A stretch of 64,000 nucleotides of DNA from Rivularia sp. PCC 7116 (lineage in GTDB: Bacteria > Cyanobacteriota > Cyanobacteriia > Cyanobacteriales > Nostocaceae): NCBI RefSeq assembly GCF_000316665.1, contig NC_019678.1, positions 5,704,001-5,768,000 of the forward strand, in the 5' to 3' direction. Below the pieces are notes generated by a model. It was not told the DNA's origin. It made no database searches and saw nothing but the letters and a program-made list of their open reading frames with translations. Positions 46,635 through 55,099 of this stretch are shown here, piece after piece (position 1 is the first letter of the stretch; every line of letters starts with the position of its first letter). The position numbers and the translations under genes are program-made.

Positions 46635-46667
46635 GTGTATCACCTTGTCGTTATTAAAGTGATACAC
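46635..46667. repeat. Perfect 9-bp stem hairpin
   Basis: GTGTATCAC (46635-46643) pairs perfectly with GTGATACAC (46659-46667) with a 15-base loop. It is not followed by a T run, so it is more likely a regulator site or repeat than a terminator. Confidence 0.5.
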
Positions 46668-46901
46668 CCTGATAACAACACCCTTGAAGTCGTTTATCTT
46701 GATTAAAGATAACTGAGTTAATTGTAAGTTGGTTGCCATTCTGGCAGGTTTTATAATTTGTTTTGAAAAACAAGCAAGAAAATAGTTAGTTGCTTGATTT
46801 GTAGCGGATTTCTACTTGATAGGCTTAGAATTTATGGCTAATTCCAATTTCACTGCTGTTCAGCTTTCCATAGCTGAGTCAATATTGAAGCTGGAAAAGC
46901 G

Positions 46902-47184
46902 CTAGGGCGTGTTTTCAAAGTACTCCTCACCCTATAAGGGACTTCCAATAAAAAAAATAATCAATCGCTTTGGTGAGTAGGGGGAGCAGGGGAAGCAGGG
47001 GGAGAAAAATCTGATAAACGTATTAGACGCATGGATTGAGTAATTTAATTTTTGGATGTCCTTAAGGGTGAGGCTATACCTACAAAGTCTGCCTACGCGG
47101 ACTAGAAATAGCCCTTTGGGAGCTTTGTAGCTGTAGCTCCAGGCTTTAGCCCCAGAGCGGTTGGGGTTTGAAAACACGCCCTAG
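46902..47184. mobile_element. MITE-like non-autonomous element, 283 bp
   Basis: CTAGGGCGTGTTTTCAAA (46902-46919) and TTTGAAAACACGCCCTAG (47167-47184) are perfect 18-bp inverted ends. Each end carries TA within CTAG, consistent with a TA (or CTAG) target duplication as in IS630/Tc1 or some IS5-group elements. The interior has no transposase motif; the only frame is short and unlike any protein. It is therefore a MITE mobilised in trans. Confidence 0.8.
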
Positions 47185-47405
47185 TAGTGGTCTGTCCGAT
47201 TAATTTTGATCGGCTTTTATCGTTCGTAGTTGCGCTGTCTTCGCCAAACATTCAGGATTTTAGCCTTTAAATACAAACAATGTTTTACCTGCATACAAAA
47301 AAACACGCATATCGATGGTAAGTCCTCGAAAGCGTGGATAAATAACCCTTTATTTTTTTCTTTTAAAACCTAGCTTTAAAACTATTAGCTTACTTTAACT
47401 AATTA

Positions 47406-48092
47406 CTACTTACGTAACATTGAAGACAAAGGTGTCTGTTTACGAATATCCATCATATCAGCCAAGGAATCTTTACCTTTTTGATTTGGCTCAAAATTGT
47501 GTTCTGGTGGTAAAACAGTTACCACAGGTTTTGGCTTAGGCTTTTGTGGAGGCATAGCCATTATAGGAGTTCTTCTCGCACCGTTAGAGGCACGAGCAGG
47601 TGTTTTTCTTTTCGGTAGCCGTGCTTCAATTACTTGATAGCGTCGCTGTGCCAAACGTATTTCATGACGATTAACAACCTGTTTCTTAACTTTCTGCTTT
47701 TGCTTCGGACGGTTAAGAACTCTTAAAATTACTAAGCACCCACTAGCACAACTAAAAGCTATTGCGGCTACCATCCATAGAGGTATAGGGTTTTGATTGC
47801 TGTTTTCTGCCACAGGAGCTTTCGGAGGAATTACCTCAGCCTGTAATGTTGTTTCCGAGCCTTTGCGCTTGATGCTTTCATCAACATAGCCCAAACTATA
47901 AATTGATATGGCACCCCCTCCCAAAAACATCAATAACAAACCAGCTAAGAATAGCCAGGGATAATGTACAAATAAGTATACCGCTACATTCTTGACCCTA
48001 TTTACTTTGCTTTCCGGTTCGTTATTGTCTGAAATGGGTGCGGACTCTTTGACTTCAGACGACTCCTGTTGTACGCTCTGAGTGTTTTCCAT
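47406..48092 (-). CDS. Two-helix membrane protein with basic Pro-rich tail, unknown
   Basis: From the ATG at 48092 the 228-residue protein has a polar acidic N-terminus, one helix (WLFLAGLLLMFLGGGAISIY), a short loop, a second helix (PLWMVAAIAFSCASGCLVIL) and a basic tail of about 100 residues rich in Lys, Arg and Pro (PKQKQKVKKQVV; PPQKPKPKPVVTVLPP). It is probably a plasma-membrane protein with a long cytosolic tail. No family recognised. It follows ddl by 139 bp on the same strand and may be co-transcribed. Confidence 0.65.
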   Translation of the reverse strand: MENTQSVQQESSEVKESAPISDNNEPESKVNRVKNVAVYLFVHYPWLFLAGLLLMFLGGGAISIYSLGYVDESIKRKGSETTLQAEVIPPKAPVAENSNQNPIPLWMVAAIAFSCASGCLVILRVLNRPKQKQKVKKQVVNRHEIRLAQRRYQVIEARLPKRKTPARASNGARRTPIMAMPPQKPKPKPVVTVLPPEHNFEPNQKGKDSLADMMDIRKQTPLSSMLRK

Positions 48093-48230
48093 GACCTTTT
48101 TCAGATTTGTACTTCTCAAAGTATTGATTGTACTTGAGTAAGAAGGTTTCACGTATCCGTAGTATTTATGTCAATTCAAGTAGTATTTTTTGGAATTTTA
48201 CGCTACTTATTATGTTAATTCTGGCGTTTA

Positions 48231-49316
48231 TTAAGTACTTAAAGATACTTCTGGTTTTTCCGAACCTGAATTAATTTCTATGGCTAACTGTACAAGCTTG
48301 TCAACTAGTTCGGGGAAGGTAACGCCGCTGCTTGCCCACAGTTGCGGATACATACTTGTCGCCGTAAAACCTGGCAAAGTATTGATTTCATTGATTAAAA
48401 TCTCACCAGTAGCTTCAACATAGAAGAAATCTACTCGTGCTAAACCAGCGCAGTCAAGAGTCGTAAATGCCTGTATTGCCTTTTCTTGTATTTGTTCTAT
48501 TACTCCATTAGCCAATGGTGCGGGAATAAGTAAATATGCTTTGCCGGAGGTATATTTTGTTTCGTAATCATAAAAGTCACTTTCGTAAGTGATTTCACCA
48601 ACTGTTGAAGCTTTGGGGCTATCATTTCCCAAAACAGCGCATTCAACTTCTCTTGCAGTTACTCCTGCTTCTACAATAATTCTACGGTCGTAACTAGCTG
48701 CACTATCCAAAGCAGCTTCTAATTCCGAGCGCGATCGCACTTTCGCAATACCGACGGATGAGCCGAGGTTAGCGGGTTTAACGAAACAAGGATAACCCAA
48801 AGTTTGTTCGATGTCATCGCAAAGTTTGGGGAAGATACAGGGATTTGACCAAACTTGCTCCCTAGTTAATGCCATATACTTAACTTGTGGCAATCCTGCT
48901 TGAGCAAATATGGATTTCATGCCAATTTTATCCATACCCGCAGCGGAACCCAGTACCCCAGAACCAACGAAGGGGACTTGCATCAAGCTTAGCAATCCTT
49001 GAATAGTACCATCTTCCCCATTTGGGCCGTGAAGAATGGGGAACCATACATCTACAGTTTCTGCTTCTGCGGGAAACTGCCAAAGTTTAGGTTGAGAATT
49101 TTCACAAGATAAAGCTTCTCCGGATGATAAAACCTGGCGAGCAAGATCGCAACCTTGCCAAGAACCATCTTTTTTAATATAAAAAGGCAATAATTCGTAT
49201 TTATTCGCGTTTTCTTCGGCGGTTAAAGCTCCTGCAATTGCTTTAGCTGAAACAATAGAAACTTCATGTTCTCCAGAACGACCACCAAATAGTAAACCTA
49301 CCCGTAATTTTGTCAT
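48231..49316 (-). CDS. ddl: D-alanine-D-alanine ligase
   Basis: The 361-residue ATP-grasp enzyme joins two D-Ala for peptidoglycan precursors. Seen are [108 protein letters not shown] and [18 protein letters not shown]. The YDYETKY loop is the D-Ala-D-Ala form rather than the D-lactate form. Length is normal and the start ATG directly precedes the first strand. Confidence 0.96.
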   Translation of the reverse strand: MTKLRVGLLFGGRSGEHEVSIVSAKAIAGALTAEENANKYELLPFYIKKDGSWQGCDLARQVLSSGEALSCENSQPKLWQFPAEAETVDVWFPILHGPNGEDGTIQGLLSLMQVPFVGSGVLGSAAGMDKIGMKSIFAQAGLPQVKYMALTREQVWSNPCIFPKLCDDIEQTLGYPCFVKPANLGSSVGIAKVRSRSELEAALDSAASYDRRIIVEAGVTAREVECAVLGNDSPKASTVGEITYESDFYDYETKYTSGKAYLLIPAPLANGVIEQIQEKAIQAFTTLDCAGLARVDFFYVEATGEILINEINTLPGFTATSMYPQLWASSGVTFPELVDKLVQLAIEINSGSEKPEVSLST

Positions 49317-49841
49317 CTTGAATACTTAATAAAATAACTAATTGCGACCTAGATTATCACAACCCATAAAAATTGCTAAATATTTTTTACTACGCAATCT
49401 TTAAATATCAATTAAAACATCAAAAACCCAGCCACAAAGACCGGGTTTTTGAAGGTTTCATATAAGGATAGGGGCCATAGTTCCCCTGTTAAATATAGTT
49501 AGCAAGCAATAAGTCGCTCATCTAAGATAGGATACTAATATTAAGATGTCAATTCCGGAAAGTTTAAAAGTTTTTGAAAAAGTTTTTTTCGGATAGTTAT
49601 TGTACGCTAGAACACATTCTAATATCTTAATTTCTTATGGAATTGGCTTTCAACCCGTTCTAATGGTAATTGGTAGGTTGAATTAGAGACAGGGAAAGAT
49701 TTCATAATTAATTAATTAATTGAAATTATGTCGTAATTCAACCAAGCACCTTATAATTCAACCTGAAATTACCCAACATAGATTTCTGGGTGAAGCGCTT
49801 GTAGTGAAAGATTCGAGTTCGAGTAAATAATGTCATAATTA
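49317..49841. other. Spacer with hairpin terminator-type repeat
   Basis: AAAAACCC (49422-49429) pairs with GGGTTTTT (49443-49450), symmetrical, so it could stop transcripts in both directions. ATTAATTAATTAATTG near 49706 is low-complexity. A phrase GAAAGATTCGAGTTCGAGTA (49807) repeats one at 17832. No gene. Confidence 0.5.
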
Positions 49842-50105
49842 ATGTATACCTGTCATAAGTGCGAATATACAACTACGCGGGATATTGCAGCTAACCAGGA
49901 AGTCATAATCCTGAAAATTTCTGCGTTAGGGAAAGCAAGTCGAAAATCTTCGTGGACTGGATGCGAGGCAAGTATCGGAAAAGATGCTCCAGTTGGCACG
50001 GGAATAAAAAAAGAGCAGCGAGGTGATGGAATCCCTATCCTCAAAGTAGTTGTTAGCGAAGCTTTTCTAAAAGAAGTGCGTCGTCAAGCTGCTTGGGGTG
50101 GGTAA
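49842..50105 (+). pseudogene. C-terminal remnant of an IS200/IS605 TnpB-type transposon protein
   Basis: The 87-residue frame starts inside the TnpB zinc-finger: CHKCEYTTTRDIAANQEV resembles the CxxC and the RDxxAA(x)N motif at the C-terminus of TnpB/OrfB. The rest has a tail with IKKEQRGDGIPI. The nuclease domain and the first Cys pair are missing, so it is not functional. It lies 40 bp before a nested palindrome that could be the old element end. Whether any TnpB function remains is doubtful. Confidence 0.7.
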
Positions 50106-50138
50106 GATTTCAAGGCGTTGCTAATTAAAAATATGAAT

Positions 50139-50176
50139 AGCCCCGAACCCCCAATTTTGGGGTATTTAGGGGGCTA
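50139..50176. repeat. Nested palindrome after the TnpB remnant
   Basis: TAGCCCC (50139-50145) pairs with GGGGCTA (50170-50176), and inside it CCCCAATTTTGGGG forms a second stem. It may be the hairpin end of the decayed IS200/IS605 element or a dispersed repeat. Confidence 0.5.
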
Positions 50177-50262
50177 GTAAATATGAGAAAGATAAATTCA
50201 TATTTCAATTGGGCAATGCCGATTTCAAGCTAGCTGTTGTCGTGTGAGACGCGATTAGATAT

Positions 50263-51678
50263 ATGAATAACAAAATAGGCATTACTATTGCTTTCATATT
50301 TTTTTCACTATCATTTACCTTCGTAGGAATTTTATCTGCCAAACATAAGACAAACACTACTGAAGATTATTTGTTAGCTAGTCGAAATGTAAATCCTTGG
50401 TTGACTGCTTTATCAGCAATGTCTACCGGGCAAAGTGGTTTGTTGTTTACCGGGCAAGTTGGTTATGCCTATATGAAAGGAATTTCTGCAATTTGGCTAG
50501 TAATTGGCTGGGCTATCGGCGATTATCTTGCTTGGTGGTGGGTGTTTAGAAAATTACGATTGGTTTCTGAAGATACGAATTCGGAAACGGTTTCGGATTT
50601 TCTAAGTCAAGAAAAAAGTGGTTTTCCCTGGATTAAGTTAATAACAGCTTTAATTATTATTGCTTTTTTAGCCTCTTATGCTGCCGCACAGTTGGTAGCA
50701 AGTAGTAAAACTCTGCATACGGTATTTGGTTGGAATTATTCTTTGGGAGCAATTGTTGGTGCCGTAATTGTAGTGATTTACTGTTTTTCTGGAGGGATTC
50801 GCGCCGATATTTGGACGGATGCAATTCAGTCTGTGGTAATGATTGTTTCTTTGATTTTGCTATTGGTAACGCTTCTTGCTCATGGTGGCGGAATCGATAA
50901 TATTTGGACGCAATTACAAGGGATTGATTCTAACTTAGTTCAAGTATTTCCTTCTAATTTAGCTTGGGGTTTTACTGCCTTTTTTATGGGTTGGTTAGCG
51001 GCTGGGTTTGGTGCTATCGGGCAACCTCACATTTTAACTAGGGCAATGGCAATAGATTCGGCAGACAATATTGGATTTGCCCGCAATTTTAAGACTGTAT
51101 GCGGTTTAGTAACTTCTTTTAGTGCTATTTTTATCGGACTCGCAGGCAGAGTGTTTTTACCGCAACTGGCAACAGGAGGCGATCCAGAATTGGCGCTGCT
51201 GTACTTATCTGCCGACTTATTACCACCCGTTTTAGTAGGATTAATGCTAGCGGGTTTATTTGCGGCGATTGTTTCCACTGCTGATTCTCAAATCCTGTGT
51301 TGTTCGGCGGCACTAACCCAAGATATTTTTCCCGGAATCGCTAAATCCCATAAGTTTGCAATGCTAGGGACTTTAACCATTACTGCAATTGTTTTAATTA
51401 TTGCTCTATCCGAACATCAAAGCGTTTTTTCTTTAACTATTTTTGCATGGTCAGCCTTAGCTGCGGGATTGGGGCCATTATTAGTAATTCGGGCTTTGCA
51501 AAAACCAGTTGATACTCCCGTAGCTCTGGCGATGATATTCGCTGGAACTGCTACTGTGTTGATTTGGAATTTGGGTTTAAATTTATCCAGCGCACTTTAT
51601 GAAGTCTTACCTGGTATGGCTGCGGGTTTTTTAGTTTACGCTTTGGCTTGGTTGTTTTATCGGAAGTTGAGGAGATAA
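50263..51678 (+). CDS. Sodium:solute symporter (SSS/PutP family)
   Basis: The 471-residue protein has 12-13 hydrophobic helices. SSS hallmarks include TEDYLLASRNVNPWLTALSA, STGQSGLLFTGQVGYAY, FSGGIRADIWTDAIQSVVM and GFGAIGQPHILTRAMA with LLPPVLVGLMLAGLFAAIVS. The sequence resembles PutP/proline-type members, but the substrate (amino acid, solute) cannot be told from sequence. It imports its substrate with Na+ across the plasma membrane. The VapC gene converges on it with a 6-bp gap. Confidence 0.9.
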   Translation: MNNKIGITIAFIFFSLSFTFVGILSAKHKTNTTEDYLLASRNVNPWLTALSAMSTGQSGLLFTGQVGYAYMKGISAIWLVIGWAIGDYLAWWWVFRKLRLVSEDTNSETVSDFLSQEKSGFPWIKLITALIIIAFLASYAAAQLVASSKTLHTVFGWNYSLGAIVGAVIVVIYCFSGGIRADIWTDAIQSVVMIVSLILLLVTLLAHGGGIDNIWTQLQGIDSNLVQVFPSNLAWGFTAFFMGWLAAGFGAIGQPHILTRAMAIDSADNIGFARNFKTVCGLVTSFSAIFIGLAGRVFLPQLATGGDPELALLYLSADLLPPVLVGLMLAGLFAAIVSTADSQILCCSAALTQDIFPGIAKSHKFAMLGTLTITAIVLIIALSEHQSVFSLTIFAWSALAAGLGPLLVIRALQKPVDTPVALAMIFAGTATVLIWNLGLNLSSALYEVLPGMAAGFLVYALAWLFYRKLRR

Positions 51679-51684
51679 TGTATC

Positions 51685-52125
51685 TTACGTATTGTCTTCG
51701 GTTACGGCTATTGTCCAATCTTCAAACTGTAAATCGGGTACGCGAGAAAAATCTCTTTGATTCCTAGTTACCAAAATTGCATCATTGGAAATGACAATTG
51801 ACGCAATTCGTAAATCTTGCGTACCTATACGAATTTTTTGACGCAAAAATTGAGAATAGCAATTAGCAGCTTCTTGGGTAAAACCAATTAAATTAATGCT
51901 ACCAAAGAAGTTGTATGTCGCTTGCAGTCTGGAATATGCTGTTACCAGTTTATCCGCAGAATCAGCTTTCCTAACTACATTAAATCTTCCCCGAACTTGC
52001 TCTTCAAATGTAATAATTGTCACAGCTATTTTTTCAGGAGAGATTGTACTAATGCGTTTAGTAATATTAGGATGATTGTTTTGGAAAAGTGACACTGAAT
52101 CGGTATCTAATATCCACAAACTCAC
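51685..52125 (-). CDS. vapC: PIN-domain toxin, VapC-like
   Basis: The 146-residue protein has PIN-domain acids: WILDTDSVSLF (Asp7), TFEEQVRGRF, GTQDLRIASI and VTRNQRDFSRVP. VapC toxins are Mg-dependent RNases that cut tRNA or rRNA. The start overlaps the end of the upstream gene by 4 bases (ATGA), the usual toxin-antitoxin coupling. It belongs to the type with EEQ..GR(F/W) found often in cyanobacteria. Confidence 0.88.
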   Translation of the reverse strand: MSLWILDTDSVSLFQNNHPNITKRISTISPEKIAVTIITFEEQVRGRFNVVRKADSADKLVTAYSRLQATYNFFGSINLIGFTQEAANCYSQFLRQKIRIGTQDLRIASIVISNDAILVTRNQRDFSRVPDLQFEDWTIAVTEDNT

Positions 52126-52502
52126 GATTTATCTCCTTCTTCTGCATCTAATTTGCGATAATACTCTTCCATTTCTGCATCAAGTTCTCTACGATACTCT
52201 TCAATATCTGCTAAAACCTCATCAAACATAGGGTCATCCTTAAACATCCCCGCAAATTTCATCCAAGGATGCTCTTTAGTTATAGGTTTTTCTGTTTCTT
52301 GAATAACTATCTCTACATTTTGCAATCGATTTTTCATCAATTCGTGTAAATTATTGATTGCTTCTTCTTTTGTTGTCGCAAATACCTGACAATCTGGTAA
52401 ACCCCAAACTGTTGCTTGATATCCATTTTCTTTGGCTTCAATTAATATTGAATAATTTAGTTTTTGAGTTTCAGTCGTATTTTTGATTAAGTTAGTAGTC
52501 AT
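52122..52502 (-). CDS. Antitoxin with HicB-like N-terminal fold
   Basis: The 126-residue protein begins with a HicB-like strand-helix unit (NYSILIEAKENGYQATVWGL, PDCQVFATTKEEAINNLHEL) and ends in an acidic neutralising tail (HPWMKFAGMFKDDPMFDEVL, then EEYRREL). It lacks a classical DNA-binding domain of AbrB or RHH type, so autoregulation is unclear. It is placed directly upstream of the VapC-like toxin and overlaps it, so it is the cognate antitoxin by position. Confidence 0.8.
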   Translation of the reverse strand: MTTNLIKNTTETQKLNYSILIEAKENGYQATVWGLPDCQVFATTKEEAINNLHELMKNRLQNVEIVIQETEKPITKEHPWMKFAGMFKDDPMFDEVLADIEEYRRELDAEMEEYYRKLDAEEGDKS

Positions 52503-52761
52503 ATTTAAGTATTCTTAAGGTGTACTGCGCGGAGTCATATCTCTATATTCATTTTAATATCCATTGTTCGCTGTAACGGACTATTTTAAAATTGTTGAAA
52601 CATACTAATAGTCTTCCCGAAGGGTACGAAGTGAAGCATTCAGCGAAGCTGCTATCTCTTTGTGCTCTGTATTGAAGAGGTATCGGATTCTTGAAAAGCC
52701 TATGTTTATATAAAAAAATTTCCCTTAACAAATTGTTATTAAGAGATGGGAGGCTTATATG
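52503..52761. repeat. Spacer with dispersed repeats
   Basis: Contains CTTCCCGAAGGGTACGAAGT and AAGCATTCAGCGAAGCTGCT, dispersed-repeat pieces found in many cyanobacterial intergenic regions. No gene. Confidence 0.4.
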
Positions 52762-52857
52762 TTAAAGCTTGTAAGCGAAATACCAGCCACAGGCGCAAGT
52801 CACGGGAATTGATAACCCCCACAGGAATGCACCTTTGACTGGAATTTCATCGTACAT
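52762..52857 (-). CDS. Possible 31-residue membrane peptide
   Basis: The ATG at 52857 overlaps the end of the remnant above and opens a 31-codon frame with a single membrane helix (GAFLWGLSIPVTCACGWYFA). There is no clear ribosome site. It could be a true small protein or a frame-shifted piece of a decayed larger gene. Confidence 0.25.
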   Translation of the reverse strand: MYDEIPVKGAFLWGLSIPVTCACGWYFAYKL

Positions 52858-53029
52858 GGCAGAAAAAATTGTTATCGGCAACATCCTTAGATTCAATAGT
52901 TTCTACGCTAGTATTTTCGCGATAATAGTCATAGTAATTAATAATCGCGGCAGTATTGCGATCGCCAGTAATAATAGCACTACTCTCAGCACTACCTCCA
53001 AGGCTGATGCTGCGATTCTCTTCTGTCAT
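52847..53029 (-). pseudogene. Leader remnant of an nSTAND/WD40-type protein
   Basis: The 60-residue frame MTEENRSISLGGSAESSAI, with ITGDRNTAAIINYYDYYREN and VETIESKDVADNNFFC, resembles the N-terminal GGSxxxSAIxTGDxN leader of large cyanobacterial NTPase/WD40 proteins, which usually continues into CPYRGL and a P-loop. Here it stops at CHVR, so the body of the gene is lost. Similarity is by pattern only. Confidence 0.5.
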
Positions 53030-53197
53030 CCGCTCCTCACTTATAGATTCTCCAAGGCTTTTACCGATTTTATAGCCCGCATTAATATATAGGTGTTATT
53101 GAAATCAACATATGCATCGTTCGGGTATTTTATCAGTTTGCATTGTTTATAAGTTAAAACGCATCTAAATTGAATAATCAAAATTGTCTAATTCTTG

Positions 53198-53289
53198 TGG
53201 GATGGGCATCCCTGCCCGTCCAAATATACAATTTAAATGCACAACAGCTTATCCTCAAATTGTAGGGAGACGTAGCAGTGCTACGTCTC
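53198..53289. repeat. Two dispersed hairpin repeats
   Basis: TTGTGGGATGGGCATCCCTG (53196-53215) is the reverse complement of a block at 37684-37706 with small changes. GAGACGTAGC (53267-53276) pairs with GCTACGTCTC (53280-53289) in a common cyanobacterial repeat hairpin located just after the miaB stop. Confidence 0.6.
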
Positions 53290-53303
53290 TACATCATTAT
53301 GAA

Positions 53304-54665
53304 TCAAACACCAACCATTTCCCTTACTTCCACAACTTCACCCGTCAAACTAAACGGACGCACAACAGTAATTTTCACCTTCACAATCTTCCCTTTCAAC
53401 TCGTTAATATCACCTGTAAAGAAAGTTAAACGATTTCCTCTTGTACGCCCCATCACTTGATTTTTATCTTTAGGGTTCTCATCTTCCACTAACACCTCTT
53501 CAATTCTTCCCATATAACGTTGCGAACGTTCGGCTGCTTTGGTTCCGACAAGATGATTTAACCTTTGCAATCTATCGCTTTTGACTTCTTCGCTTAATTG
53601 CTCCTCCCATTCTGCCGCAGGTGTATTTGGACGTGGGGAATATGCAGCTGTGTTCAACAAATCAAAACCAATATCTTCTGTTAGCTGCATCGTCTTCTGA
53701 AACTGTTCTTCCGTTTCTCCAGGGAAAGCCACAATTGCATCGGCACTAATTGAAGCATCTGGCATATATTCGCGAACTTTACCAATAATTCTCCGGTATT
53801 TTTCATGAGTATAACCCCTTGCCATGCGTTTCAAAACTTCGTTATCTCCCGATTGGAAGGGTATATGAAAATGCTCGCAAACCTTCGGTAATTCCGCACA
53901 AGCTTTAATTAATCTTTCTGTAAAATAACGGGGATGAGAAGTTGCAAATCTAATTCTTTCAATTCCCGGTACATCGTGGACATAATAAAGTAAATCAGTC
54001 AAAGTGTTCTGACGACGACCTTCTGGTGTAATTCCCGGTAAATCTCTACCGTATGCGTCAATATTTTGACCGAGTAAAGTAATTTCCTTATAGCCCTGCT
54101 TTGCTAATTCTTCAATTTCAGCACGAATTGCTTCCGGTGTCCGCGATTGCTCTACACCGCGCACTCCAGGAACCACACAATAAGTACAGCGTTCGTTACA
54201 ACCGTAAATTACATTCACCCAAGCAGTTACCTTACTATCCCGACGCGGCTTGGTGATATCTTCCATGATATGCACCGGTTCGGTAGCTACAACTTGAGAA
54301 CCACCGTAGACTTCGTGCAGCAAATCTTTCAAACGGTTGGCGTGTTGCGGTCCCATCACCAAATCTAATTCCGGAACCCTTCTTAATAAAGTTTCTCCTT
54401 CCTGCTGAGCCACACAACCCGCTACCACCAAAGTTATATCGGGATTTTCGCGCTTCCGTTTCGCTTGTCTGCCCAGATAAGAATATACCTTCTGTTCTGC
54501 ATTATCCCGGATAGAACAAGTATTACAAACAACTATCTCTGCATCGTACTGGTCTTCTGACCACTCAAAGCCCATGTCTTCTAGGATGCCAGCCATGCGT
54601 TCTGAATCCGCTTTGTTCATCTGGCAACCGTAAGTAATAATGTGGTATCGGCGTTTGGTGGTCAT
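53304..54665 (-). CDS. miaB: tRNA-2-methylthio-N6-dimethylallyladenosine synthase MiaB
   Basis: From the ATG at 54665 the 453-residue radical-SAM enzyme adds a methylthio group to i6A37 in tRNAs reading UNN codons. Seen are the N-terminal cluster-binding domain ([36 protein letters not shown]), the radical SAM motif [42 protein letters not shown] and a C-terminal TRAM region ([19 protein letters not shown]). All six cluster cysteines are present. The ATG 48 bases upstream adds 16 residues that are not family-like. Confidence 0.96.
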   Translation of the reverse strand: MTTKRRYHIITYGCQMNKADSERMAGILEDMGFEWSEDQYDAEIVVCNTCSIRDNAEQKVYSYLGRQAKRKRENPDITLVVAGCVAQQEGETLLRRVPELDLVMGPQHANRLKDLLHEVYGGSQVVATEPVHIMEDITKPRRDSKVTAWVNVIYGCNERCTYCVVPGVRGVEQSRTPEAIRAEIEELAKQGYKEITLLGQNIDAYGRDLPGITPEGRRQNTLTDLLYYVHDVPGIERIRFATSHPRYFTERLIKACAELPKVCEHFHIPFQSGDNEVLKRMARGYTHEKYRRIIGKVREYMPDASISADAIVAFPGETEEQFQKTMQLTEDIGFDLLNTAAYSPRPNTPAAEWEEQLSEEVKSDRLQRLNHLVGTKAAERSQRYMGRIEEVLVEDENPKDKNQVMGRTRGNRLTFFTGDINELKGKIVKVKITVVRPFSLTGEVVEVREMVGV

Positions 54666-54803
54666 TGGTAATTTTTCGTTTGGGAATGTAGTATTTACTA
54701 ATTTCATTATCAATTTTACACAAAGTTTTTATATCAAGTATTGCGACTATATTGATATAAATTAAAATACTCTCAATAAATAAAATTATCTATAGCAAAA
54801 AAT

Positions 54804-55013
54804 ATGTACAAATTATTAGCCCCCATGTTGTTCGTATTAATCGGCTCGTTCTCAGTTGCAGCTAGCTATTTTAACTGGGATTGGTACTTTAACAATTATC
54901 GCGCTCGCTTTCTAGTCAAAATAATTGGTCGTCGCGGCGCACGTATATTTTACACGGTTTTAGGTTTATTCCTCGTTGGCTTGGGATTATCCATTTTACT
55001 GAGCAATATGTAA
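54804..55013 (+). CDS. Imm17-like small two-helix membrane protein
   Basis: The 69-residue protein has two membrane helices (LLAPMLFVLIGSFSVAASYF and VLGLFLVGLGLSILLSN) with NWDWYFNNYRARFLVKIIGR and GARIFYTVLG between. The FNWDWxFNN...GRxGARxFY pattern is what I recall for the Imm17 family, named as possible toxin immunity proteins although many have no toxin nearby. No toxin gene is evident in this window. It lies upstream of an RNA-ligase gene with an 86-bp gap. Confidence 0.6.
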   Translation: MYKLLAPMLFVLIGSFSVAASYFNWDWYFNNYRARFLVKIIGRRGARIFYTVLGLFLVGLGLSILLSNM

Positions 55014-55099
55014 ACTTGATTTATATATACTACAATAAACTACAAGATATGTTTGTTGTCAGCGATTTATTGCTAATTATCGCGCTTGTTGCTGAATAA

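Noticed and set aside
46932-47177. Minus-strand 81-residue frame inside the MITE
   Set aside because: No transposase motif; it runs into the terminal inverted repeat.
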